Source: Siderastrea radians
Lineage: Eukaryota; Cnidaria; Anthozoa; Scleractinia; Rhizangiidae
NCBI GenBank assembly: GCA_964017195.1
Contig: OZ024897.1
Location: 12,555,451-12,619,450, forward strand
DNA length: 64,000 nucleotides
Direction: 5' to 3'
Numbering within the stretch: position 1 is the stretch's first letter; each line of letters starts with the position of its first letter. Positions 19,354-29,700 of the stretch are shown in pieces. The notes beneath the pieces were generated by a model. The model did not search any database and was not told the DNA's origin. It saw only the letters and a program-made list of their open reading frames with translations. The position numbers were made by a program, and so were the translations under genes.

Positions 19354-22300
19354 ATGAATTGCCTTTTGGCGGCGTTTGTGGTGATTCTAGCCGTCTTCTC
19401 GCAAACCCAAGGACACTGTGGTAAGCAAAGGCAGATTTAGTTGATACACGTATGTGGTGTGTAAGCGATAATAGAAAAGGCTTGTGTTGATGGCTTCTGT
19501 ATCTCTGTAAACAGCGAGACAATCTTTGAACTGGGCATTTCAAAGAAAACTTCTTATGACGGACAGTTAATCGGGAAAATGTTTGCAGCCAGGCTCTTTT
19601 TTGGTGTATTATACGAGGGATTGCTCGACATCATCGCATACGCTTTTCCAAGTACTTTTACTTGCTTGGACAGATCATACGCCCGGATCATGAGGCGACG
19701 TGGGGTCATTTTTTTTTAGATGTTTGGATTCCAATCGCTAAAACCGAAACAAATCCGCATTTCAATTTTTCTTGCGCAACGAATGTGTCTTTTGGTTTTC
19801 ATTTCTATTCCTAGATACCTTGATTTGAGGTTATTTTCTCACATTTTTATATCATATCTAAAAGCAACTATATGCCTGGTGTACCTTGTTTATTCAAATG
19901 TAAATAATCAATTATTTGCACATCTTGGCCTAAAAGTTGATCTGCTACAAAAAAGTATGAAAAACATCAAATCACGCGACACAGCCCCTTGCCGTTATTC
20001 GCCGTCAACATGTTCTACTTCTTCTCCATTTATGACGAACTTTTCATTTCACAAAGCAGTACGTGGCATGTTGATGTGTTTGTCATGGAGGCGGAATTTC
20101 CCGCAGGGGTCAAAAGGAGATTAGAAATTTTGTTTTTGTAAACGGTATCTTTCGCTTTCTTTTTCACAAGGAATATTAGTTTCATTCAAGCAGGAGTTTT
20201 CCAGTCTGACCAAGAGATCCTCTCATGATCAAAATGTATAAAGATTCTTCTAGTGCGACCATGCTGCTCACTAGCATTGGTAACGTTACCTTACATATAG
20301 GGAGGGGTGCCTGACATATAGGGGCGAGTTAACACATACCTTCAGTTACGCAATAGCGCACAATGCATTACCAGAGAATATTCCAAAAGTAAAATGGAAG
20401 TAAACACTAACACTTCTTGGCCTTAATACTCTACCTTGCACCGTACACGCTACTTAAACGATCTCTCTCGGGCAACTTTCTCGGTAAACATTCAGGCGCC
20501 GTACACACAGTGACCTTTACGAGCGCTAGAAAGAAATAATAATTCATTTGTTTGTTAGTGTTCAGTTAGAAATGACTCGAAATCTTTTCTTTTTCATCCT
20601 CAAAACGTTATCTCACAGTAATTAAGCGTCTTTAAGTCAGGCATATGGACTTGCATTTAGTAGCGTGTAAAAACAGCTTTCTTGCACAAGGTTACCTTAC
20701 AGTGGGAGATGTCACGCGAGGTTTCCTCACATATAGGGGCGCCTTTATACATCTTGGAGCGAGTGCGACAGCGCGAGATGTCACGCAAGGTTACCTTACG
20801 TGCATATAGGGGCGCCACAGCCAGTTCAAAATGATTTGTGGTTTTAAAGTAGGACAAAAACGAACTGTAAATAGGTCGAAATGTCACAAAAATACAACTA
20901 AAACAGCTGAAACATCCCCAAGTTTCCCATCTATCCTTTTTTCCCTTTACATTAGGAGCGAGTTCACACAGACCTCTTTTTATGTGATAGTGAGTCCTCT
21001 TTAACGTAAAAGCAAAATCAAAAGGTTTTTGAAGCATTTTTCACTGTTGTCCAAAATTAATGGCCACCTTTTTATGTCACTGTTGCATTGAGAGGCACTC
21101 TTCAGATCGTAGCTGGTAGTCTATTTTTATATTTTGTGAGCACGACATACAGTCCTCCAAAGGCGCGAGGGGATAGTTGTTTAAAGTTTGAATTTTGTTT
21201 TAATTTCTGGGTCAAAATAGAGGTTCTGTAAGGGGTAAAGAGAATAGATGGGAATCTAGCGGTTGTCTCAGCTTTTTTAGTTGTAATATAGTGCCATTTT
21301 CGACCTCGTTACAGTTCATTTTTGTGCTACTTTGAAACCACAAATCAATTTGAACTCGTTGTGGCGCCCCTATATCAGGATTATGGCTCCTGGTGTGTGT
21401 TCACTTGCCCCTATATGTCAGGTAACGTTACTCGCGCGGATGCGTCTCGGCTTAGCCCGTACACAAAAGAATCATACCAGGCTGTAACTCAAAAAACGTG
21501 TTGTGTTTTAGGTTCGAGACTTCTGCAAACAAGTCTTACCCGCACGGCCGTTAGAGCGGCTGAATGGCTGAGAAATCAACAAGACGAAAATGGCACTTAC
21601 GGCGAGGGGCACGTGACAGCTGTTGCACTGCACTCCTTGAGGTTGGTTGGGTTTCCTGTGGAACAGGGCGCCGAACACCTAAATGCTGAAATAATCGAGA
21701 ACGACATCGGCTCTATCCCCGGTGCTCGAGTTGGTTCTTATATACTTGGTGCCCTGGCGTCTTGTCAAAATCCGAAGAGTTTTTACGATTTCGACTTGGC
21801 GCGAGCGCTGATTACCAAATTGGACAAGTTTCCGCGGTTGCGGTTTGATCATCCGTATCAGTACAGCTTCGCTGTTATGGCGCTATGCAGTACTGGAGCT
21901 ATGCGGCTGGACTACTTACAGAATATCATGAGGGACATCCCAGAGCAGCTGGAGACAGAAGACGGTGTCAGCGGTGACACCCTATCGATGCAGGTGATGG
22001 CTTTGACTTGCGCCAAGAAGTCCATGAAGAAAAAAGATATGAAGGCGCTGAAAAGCAAGATTCAAATCGCCATTGACTTGGCGAGTAAAGAACTTCAGAC
22101 ACGTCAAATGAACGATAGCACTTTTGGAGAAAACGAGGTCACCGCAGCTCTTGTTTCTCAGGTCAGTAGAGGGAACGGGAGAGGGGCGGTGCGTGTGTGT
22201 ATGTGTGTTGGGAGGGAAAGGAGGGGGTGGGGGCGGGGCGGCAATCTGCCCTATCTTACAACGCTAGGCATAACGGGAAGGATTATGTTAGAACGCATTG

Positions 22301-25300
22301 CATCATGATAGGCGTAAACTTTTTGTTTGCGTTTTCGCGCGAACTGACCATACAGTATGTTATTTCACCCTTGGAAAGATTTTTTTGCACATTTCCATGC
22401 CTCTGCGATTGAGTTACCAGTGCCCAGGACTAAAGAGCTCCATTATCTGAGTCTCGGTGTTCAAGAAAAGGTTTACGGGGTGTTATGTTGTTTCTTTGAA
22501 AAGGAACTTACAATTCTTTCTCACCACCCAGGTGCATGTACAAACAATTACCTTATTCTTACTAATTTTTGCACGCTCTTAATTTTGCGATTTTTGCGTT
22601 TTGGCAAAGATCGCGAAAATTAATACTCACGAAAAGAAGAGAGCGCGAAAATTAAACACTCGAAATTTGAGACTACATTTTATAAGAAAACAATATAGAA
22701 TTAAACGCTGAGAGACACAGGCTTATTGGTAGCTGTTCTAAATTAAAACTGTTACTCTCTGTCCTTGCAATATACGTCTTTTTTTCGACTGGCACGCTTA
22801 CTCGGAAGAGTAACCTCGTTTTCTGTCTAGCTAATTGATAAAGATTACTTTTTTTGGCAAACAAGGCCTCCAGACCAGAGTTTTAGAGACTAAAGCAGTG
22901 GTAAAAACGATTCACTTTTTTCCTGAAATCGCCACAATTAATACTCGCGAAATACAACTACCGAATTTTCGCGAAATTAAGTACGCGCGAAAATTTGTAA
23001 GAATGAGGTACTGGAAAAAGCTGAGGTAACACTGCGATGAATTAGCATCCCCTCTAAGAGGATTTCCAATTACGTTCCTACAGTCTTACATTCCTGAGCG
23101 AAGTTCTCTGGTGCACGAACATTTCTCGTAGCCGTCCACCTCTTCTGAGTGACCACTGACTTCTCCAGGATAGGAGATTTTTTAAAGTCAGATCACTTTA
23201 CTTGACACCTTCTGTAAGCAGCCACCTCTCCTAGGTTTCTTCCTTTCGAACACTTTGGATAGTCTCTTAATGGAGAGGTTCACTTGTATTTTCTTCTATG
23301 CTACAGAAACCGAGCAAAGTTGTGTAGGTCAGCTAGGGTCACTTTTCATATCTTTTTCTTTTTCAATCAAGGCTCTGCTAGCAGCCGGGGTGAAGAAAAC
23401 CAAGTGCACCAAGACCATGCGATGGTTGAAGTCTCGCCAGAACCCTGACGGATCATTTGTTAACCTGATGGCTACAATCTTCGTGCTGCCAAGCTTGATT
23501 GGAGCTCTACCATACGACGTGCAAAATATACCTTGCCCCAAGAACACAACAGGTAAATAATGCAAGATCAAGTTTTATTCTGCTAAATGCTAAAAAACAA
23601 ACAGTGTCAGATCCGCGCAGTGGTTTCGTATGAAGACTTTCTCGGATTTCGTTCACAGACTCAAAAGTCACAAACAGCACAACAAACAGCACCACAAAAA
23701 GTACTGCTCGGTAGTTTTCATTTCAATTGCGAGACTTCAGGATATCAGTCATCGACTTAACGATTGGAACCACCTTCTACTGAATAACAAACAGCGCCTC
23801 AAATGCTTCTTATTAGCTGGTTTTCGATTGCTCAGTTCAGAATATCATCCACACTGAGAGAATTAAACAAGAAAAGATGGATCCACCTCGTGTTCACCAT
23901 TAATTCTTATTGTCCCGGCTGGGGGCATAAGGTCGCAACTATTTTATTCCACGGGGGTCTGTTTCTAGGAACAGCCTGCGCCTCACCCCATGAGATCCCC
24001 GGATATCTCTTTTAGCTCAGTCGTCAATTTCCATTTCGCTGATGATTTGTGCTGTTTTGGTTGTTTCAAACATGTTCCGTACATTCCACGTCTCTAGACA
24101 AAACAGTTGGCTTTTGGCTTCCTGTGTTGGGGGAAGGTGACTGAAGTGTCTGGAGAACGAGAGAATAATTAAATTCCGTTATGATGACGTCACACATCGT
24201 ATATCTAGGTTTGTAATTTTAAAGGCTTATGAAAGTGGCTTTTATTGATTGCTTTTTATTTCTCTGTTTGCAGTTTCCGAGGTAGAACACAAGGTAAGAG
24301 TTAAGTTACGTTAGGAATGATGCGCTGGGATCTGATTGTTAGCGTGTCACGTCTATGGTTCCAAGCTGAACGTCTTCGTGCTCTTGTGCATGTGCTTACG
24401 TTGTGCTTAGTGTAGGTGCGGTGGTATAGGGGTTAGTGCGTTGGACCTTAGCCTGTGAACAGGCTCCGCGGTGGGGAAAAAGCGCGAAAAAAACTCGGCA
24501 CGGCGAGCGGAGAGAGCCGAGCGTAGACTGGGAGAGAGAACAAACGCTCGGCTCGCATCGCTCGCCGAATTTTTTTTCGCGCTTTTTCCCCACCGCGGAG
24601 CCTGTTCACAGGCTAGGTGGACCTCAGATCTGAAGGTCGGTGGTTTGAGGCCTGTTCCCTACCATCTCGTCTCGCTTCGTCCCTACTCCATTTTTCTCTC
24701 TCCAGCCAGATGTATAAATGGGTACCTTCAAACCGTTAGGAAAATAAACAGACAGCAAAATAAGGAAATAATCCAAGTTGCTTAACACTTCTCTTTAACA
24801 GAATCGAACGACCGTAAAAAAGTAAAGCTTCAAATTCTTCAAATTATTGCAGACTCTTAGGCAGTTTGTCCAGTCCAAGAAACCTCTAAGGCCGTACCTA
24901 ACGCGTTTTTGTCTATAAACTCATACTCTTTGATGCGATTTGCCTATTGTCCACAATGAAACGAACGAAAACACTGATGAAATTTGAGAATTGGGAAAAC
25001 GGTTCCTGGAGCGGAAACTACAGAGAACGCGTTAGTGCGTGGACAGATAAATTTATCGACTCTCCAAAGCCAAATTGCGCTTTCAAACGAAAAAATACCA
25101 ATATGAGGAGGTGAGAATGATACGAAGACGCTTGTCTAAACCAAAATAAATTGCGACGTTTGCGGCCAAATGAAAAGGAGACTTGTGAAAAAGCATCTGA
25201 GTGTGGACGAGGCCTGATTCGAATGGAGATATCCTTGCGCAGTTGGCTGGTCCTGTGGCATGCGCACACAGTCCCCTACTCTCGATTTTTCTCGAGGACT

Positions 25301-26059
25301 GTCCCAGACACTCCTAGGCCGTTACAGCATTGTGTAGGTTTTTTTACTTTTGAATTTCAGTTCAGGAAAAAAAAAACATCAGAAAAGGTCACCAAAACGT
25401 TTGGCAAAACTTTATGTGGCGGTTTGTGTACTTGCGGGCGTAAGCATAATAATAAATCTTACATGTCGGGAATGTCAGAAATCGGAAGCCTTACTACCAT
25501 GTAGTTGTTTGTAAGAATTTCGAAACGCGCCAACGAATATTAATGTAACTAGCAGGCAAGGTACAACGTGCTAAGATGTGCAAATTTTGCGTATCTTTTA
25601 GTTCCTCTTTGCGGCAATAGTATCGATGGTTTCTCAGTCTAAAATTTAAATGAAGATTAGGAAATCCACGAGGTGGACTTCTGCAAATTACTTATCGGTT
25701 TATTTTCTGTGATTCCACAGATGATAAACGTTTGTGTCGAGGTTCAGTTTGAAGAGAACAAGAAATACTCCAAAGATGCGAGCCTTCCTCCGCGAGCGTG
25801 CGTGGAGGTGCTGAATGGCACAAATGCGCATGACATCTTGGAAGCGGCCGCAAACCACCACCCGTGCTACAACTTTACCGCTCTCAACACAGCTTATGGC
25901 CGCATGATCACATCCATCTGCGATATTGAGCAGAGACCGGCGGACAAGTATTACTGGGTGATCTATGTTGATGGCAAATCTGCTCCGGTTGGAATTGATG
26001 ATCTGAGACCTACAGATGGTTCCATCTTGCGTTTTCAATACAAACAGCTGAACTGGTGA
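19354..26059 (+). CDS. Secreted cobalamin-binding protein, transcobalamin/intrinsic-factor family
   Basis: Five exons: 19354-19420, 21512-22161, 23372-23552, 24274-24293, 25721-26059, all GT-AG and phase-consistent, giving 418 residues, the usual family length. The start ATG has A at -3. Residues 1-20 form a signal peptide (hydrophobic LLAAFVVILAVF, then SQTQG). Residues about 25-290 form the alpha-helical barrel of the eukaryotic cobalamin-binding family: AVRAAEWLRNQQDENGTYGE, then YQYSFAVMALCSTGA, DTLSMQVMALTCAKK, ENEVTAALVSQ and SRQNPDGSF followed by VLPSLIGALPYDV. Residues about 307-418 are the C-terminal beta domain (DUF4430 type), with YYWVIYVDGKSAPVGIDDL. In vertebrates these two domains clamp B12 between them for receptor uptake. 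NGT, NFT and NDS are potential N-glycosylation sites. Exon 4 is only 20 nt and encodes the inter-domain linker. Whether it acts as intrinsic factor, haptocorrin or transcobalamin cannot be decided from sequence; an ancestral single carrier is plausible. Confidence 0.93.
20279..21431. mobile_element. About 1.15-kb composite foldback in intron 1
   Basis: GGTAACGTTACC then TTACATATAGGG on the left is answered by CCCCTATATGTCAGGTAACG on the right (21409-21431). Inside, 20811-20945 (GGCGCCACAGCCAGTTCAAA then TTGTGGTTTTAAAGTAG) is inverted relative to 21240-21372. CATATAGGGGCGCC recurs at 20731 and 20803. It ends about 80 bp before exon 2 of the cobalamin-binding protein gene. Open frames within it are not recognised. 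Confidence 0.75.
22549..23010. mobile_element. 462-bp MITE in intron 2 of the cobalamin-binding protein gene
   Basis: TACCTTATTCTTACTAATTT at the left end pairs with AAATTTGTAAGAATGAGGTA at the right end. CGCGAAAATTAA words occur in both arms. It shares its TTACCTTATT terminal theme with 7591-8080. Confidence 0.75.
24416..24740 (+). mobile_element. tRNA-derived SINE interrupted by a MITE
   Basis: The head GTGCGGTGGTATAGGGGTTAG and TTGGACCT are followed by the MITE at 24450-24614, then GGACCTCAGATCTGAAGGTC with GTGGTTTGAGGCC (B box) and AGATGTATAAATGGGTACC. Third member of the 1169-1422 family. Confidence 0.8.
24450..24614. mobile_element. 165-bp palindromic MITE inserted in a SINE
   Basis: AGCCTGTGAACAGGCT at the left and AGCCTGTTCACAGGCT at the right continue into about 48-bp near-perfect arms (CCGCGGTGGGGAAAAAGCGC and complement). 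TGGACCT occurs on both sides, the likely target duplication within the SINE. The terminal motif is itself a palindrome. Confidence 0.88.
24741..25720. other. Last intron of the cobalamin-binding protein gene, remainder
   Basis: No supportable gene. A stretch around 24940-25310 with short inverted words (GTTTCGTT/AACGAAC, CGTTTTCG-like) is probably an old dispersed repeat. Confidence 0.35.
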
Positions 26060-26395
26060 TATTTCGGTTCTGATACGTCAATCTTTTAACCCTGAGTGCG
26101 TAAATCAAATATGAAAGATTTTCTTCTTTTAATCAATTAAAAAATGGACGCTACCACTTGGAAGTACTTATAGGCGTTCTTATTTGATTGGTGACGCTGT
26201 AGGATTTTATCTACAGACTACTTATGACCGTTTCTTTCTAGAAAGTAGAAAGTAATTTGATAAAAAGATCGAGCTTTAGCTTTCTTAATCTTTATCATTA
26301 CAACAGGGATTTTGTTATGGTGTTGGTTATAAATTATTTGTTAACTAATTAAATTGAGTTCTCCATTTTTATTAACTGGACGTGACAGGAAGATT

Positions 26396-26401
26396 AATAA
26401 A
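26396..26401 (+). terminator. Candidate poly(A) signal AATAAA of the cobalamin-binding protein gene
   Basis: AATAAA about 340 bp after the stop codon at 26059 is the first canonical hexamer I see downstream. The 3' UTR would end about 40 bp before the decayed left edge of the 20-bp satellite, so inefficient cleavage here would send transcription directly into the array. Confidence 0.4.
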
Positions 26402-26439
26402 CGCATTCCAGAAATGGAGCAAAGTGTCTAGTGTCGTTA

Positions 26440-26759
26440 TATTTTTTTGGTTCTTTATCTGTCGTACTTCATTCCTTCCATTCGTGCCTTACATTTCCAC
26501 CCTGTCATACTTTTCCCTCTCACTAATACTCGTTTTTGGTCTTTCCCGTACTTTTTTCCCCTTTGACGCGTTTTTTGCTTCGGCTTACACTTTTCCTATC
26601 TTTTGTACGTTTTTGCTCTCGTTTTCCTCTTTGTCGCATTTTTCGTTCGCTATGCAATTTTTTTGCTCTCTATCGAGGGCTTTTGTCCTCAGTCAAACTT
26701 TTTTCCTCCTTTCTTTCGCTCTGTTTTGCTAGCGCTGTCGTACTTTTTTCACTGTCAGT
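26440..26759 (+). repeat. Decayed left edge of the 20-bp satellite
   Basis: Diverged, irregularly spaced units are still readable, for example TGTCATACTTTTCCCTCTCA (26501) and CCCGTACTTTTTTCCCC (26548). Spacing becomes regular only near 26800. Same orientation as the array. Confidence 0.8.
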
Positions 26760-29700
26760 CAGTCATACGTGTCTCCTCTCTGTCGCACTTTTTTTTCTCT
26801 CAGTCGTACTTTTCTCCTCTCAGTCCTACTTTTCTCCTCTCAGTCGTTCTTTTCTCCTCTCAGTCGCACTTTTCTCCTCTCAGTCGCACTTTTCTCCTCT
26901 CAGTCGTTCTTTTCTCCTCTCAGTCGTACTTTTCTCCTCTCAGTCGTACTTTTCTCCTCTCAGTCGTTCTTTTCTCCTCTCAGTCGTACTTTTCTCCTCT
27001 CAGTCGTTCTTTTCTCCTCTCAGTCGTACTTTTCTCCTCTCAGTCGTTCTTTTCTCCTCTCAGTCGTTCTTTTCTCCTCTCAGTCGTTCTTTTCTCCTCT
27101 CAGTCGTACTTTTCTCCTCTCAGTCGTACTTTTCTCCTCTCAGTCGTTCTTTTCTCCTCTCAGTCGTTCTTTTCTCCTCTCAGTCGTACTTTTCTCCTCT
27201 CAGTCGTACTTTTCTCCTCTCAGTCGTTCTTTTCTCCTCTCAGTCGTTCTTTTCTCCTCTCAGTCGTTCTTTTCTCCTCTCAGTCGTACTTTTCTCCTCT
27301 CAGTCGTACTTTTCTCCTCTCAGTCGTACTTTTCTCCTCTCAGTCGTTCTTTTCTCCTCTCAGTCGTACTTTTCTCCTCTCAGTCGTTCTTTTCTCCTCT
27401 CAGTCGTACTTTTCTCCTCTCAGTCGTTCTTTTCTCCTCTCAGTCGTACTTTTCTCCTCTCAGTCGCACTTTTCTCCTCTCAGTCGTACTTTTCTCCTCT
27501 CAGTCGTACTTTTCTCCTCTCAGTCGTACTTTTCTCCTTTCAGTCCTACTTTTCTCCTCTCAGTCGTTCTTTTCTCCTCTCAGTCGTACTTTTCTCCTCT
27601 CAGTCGTTCTTTTCTCCTCTCAGTCGTACTTTTCTCCTTTCAGTCCTACTTTTCTCCTCTCAGTCGTTCTTTTCTCCTCTCAGTCGTACTTTTCTCCTCT
27701 CAGTCGTTCTTTTCTCCTCTCAGTCGTACTTTTCTCCTCTCAGTCGTACTTTTCTCCTCTCAGTCGTACTTTTCTCCTCGCAGTCGTTCTTTTCTCCTCT
27801 CAGTCGTAATTTCTCCTCTCAGTCGTTCTTTTCTCCTCTCAGTCGTACTTTTCTCCTCTCAGTCCTACTTTTCTCCTCTCAGTCGTTCTTTTCTCCTCTC
27901 AGTCGTTCTTTTCTCCTCTCAGTCGTTCTTTTCTCCTCTCAGTCGTTCTTTTCTCCTCTCAGTCGTACTTTTCTCCTCTCAGTCGTTCTTTTCTCCTCTC
28001 AGTCGTACTTTTCTCCTCTCAGTCGCACTTTTCTCCTCTCAGTCGTACTTTTCTCCTCTCAGTCGTACTTTTCTCCTCTCAGTCGTACTTTTCTCCTTTC
28101 AGTCCTACTTTTCTCCTCTCAGTCGTACTTTTCTCCTCTCAGTCGTTCTTTTCTCCTCTCAGTCGTACTTTTCTCCTTTCAGTCCTACTTTTCTCCTCTC
28201 AGTCGTTCTTTTCTCCTCTCAGTCGTACTTTTCTCCTCTCAGTCGTTCTTTTCTCCTCTCAGTCGTACTTTTCTCCTCTCAGTCGTACTTTTCTCCTCTC
28301 AGTCGTACTTTTCTCCTCTCAGTCGTTCTTTTCTCCTCTCAGTCGTAATTTCTCCTCTCAGTCGTTCTTTTCTCCTCTCAGTCGTACTTTTCTCCTCTCA
28401 GTCCTACTTTTCTCCTCTCAGTCGTTCTTTTCTCCTCTCAGTCGTTCTTTTCTCCTCTCAGTCGTACTTTTCTCCTCTCAGTCGCACTTTTCTCCTCTCA
28501 GTCCTACTTTTCTCCTCTCAGTCCTACTTTTCTCCTCTCAGTCGTTCTTTTCTCCTCTCAGTCGTACGTTTCTCCTCTCAGTCCTACTTTTCTCCTCTCA
28601 GTCGTTCTTTTCTCCTCTCAGTCGTTCTTTTCTCCTCTCAGTCGTTCTTTTCTCCTCTCAGTCGTTCTTTTCTCCTCTCAGTCGTTCTTTTCTCCTCTCA
28701 GTCGTACTTTTCTCCTCTCAGTCGTACTTTTCTCCTCTCAGTCGCACTTTTCTCCTCTCAGTCCTACTTTTCTCCTCTCAGTCATTCTTTTCTCCTCTTA
28801 GTCGTACTTTTCTCCTCTCAGTCCTACTTTTCTCCTCTCAGTCGTTCTTTTCTCCTCTCAGTCGTTCTTTTCTCCTCTCAGTCGTTCTTTTCTCCTCTCA
28901 GTCGTTCTTTTCTCCTCTCAGTCGTTCTTTTCTCCTCTCAGTCGTACTTTTCTCCTCTCAGTCCTACTTTTCTCCTCTCAGTCGTTCTTTTCTCCTCTCA
29001 GTCGTTCTTTTCTCCTCTCAGTCGTTCTTTTCTCCTCTCAGTCGTTCTTTTCTCCTCTCAGTCGTTCTTTTCTCCTCTCAGTCGTACTTTTCTCCTCTCA
29101 GTCGTACTTTTCTCCTCTCAGTCCTACTTTTCTCCTCTCAGTCGTACTTTTCTCCTCTCAGTCGTACTTTTCTCCTCTCAGTCCTACTTTTCTCCTCTCA
29201 GTCGTTCTTTTCTCCTCTCAGTCGTACTTTTCTCCTCTCAGTCGTTCTTTTCTCCTCTCAGTCGTACTTTTCTCCTCTCAGTCGTACTTTTCTCCTCTCA
29301 GTCCTACTTTTCTCCTCTCAGTCGTACTTTTCTCCTCTCAGTCGTACTTTTCTCCTCTCAGTCGTACTTTTCTCCTCTCAGTCGTTCTTTTCTCCTCTCA
29401 GTCGTTCTTTTCTCCTCTCAGTCGTACTATTCTCCTCTCAGTCCTACTTTTCTCCTCTCAGTCGTTCTTTTCTCCTCTCAGTCGTTCTTTTCTCCTCTTA
29501 GTCGTTCTTTTCTCCTCTCAGTCGTTCTTTTCTCCTCTCAGTCGTTCTTTTCTCCTCTCAGTCGTACTTTTCTCCTGTCAGTCGTACTTTTCTCCTCTCA
29601 GTCCTACTTTTCTCCTCTCAGTCCTACTTTTCTCCTCTCAGTCGTTCTTTTCTCCTCTCAGTCGTTCTTTTCTCCTCTCAGTCGTACTTTTCTCCTCTCA

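Noticed and set aside
19720..20124. 134-codon frame in intron 1 of the cobalamin-binding gene
   Set aside because: No family resemblance, low-complexity hydrophobic composition, and it lies wholly inside an intron.
20657..21037. Minus-strand 126-codon frame
   Set aside because: Lies within the composite foldback and repeats its inverted segments; no recognised domain.
21322..21511. N-terminal extension of the large exon of the cobalamin-binding gene
   Set aside because: The frame stays open upstream, but this part is the end of a foldback element. A clean acceptor (TTTTAG at 21511) and an upstream signal-peptide exon in phase fit the family better.
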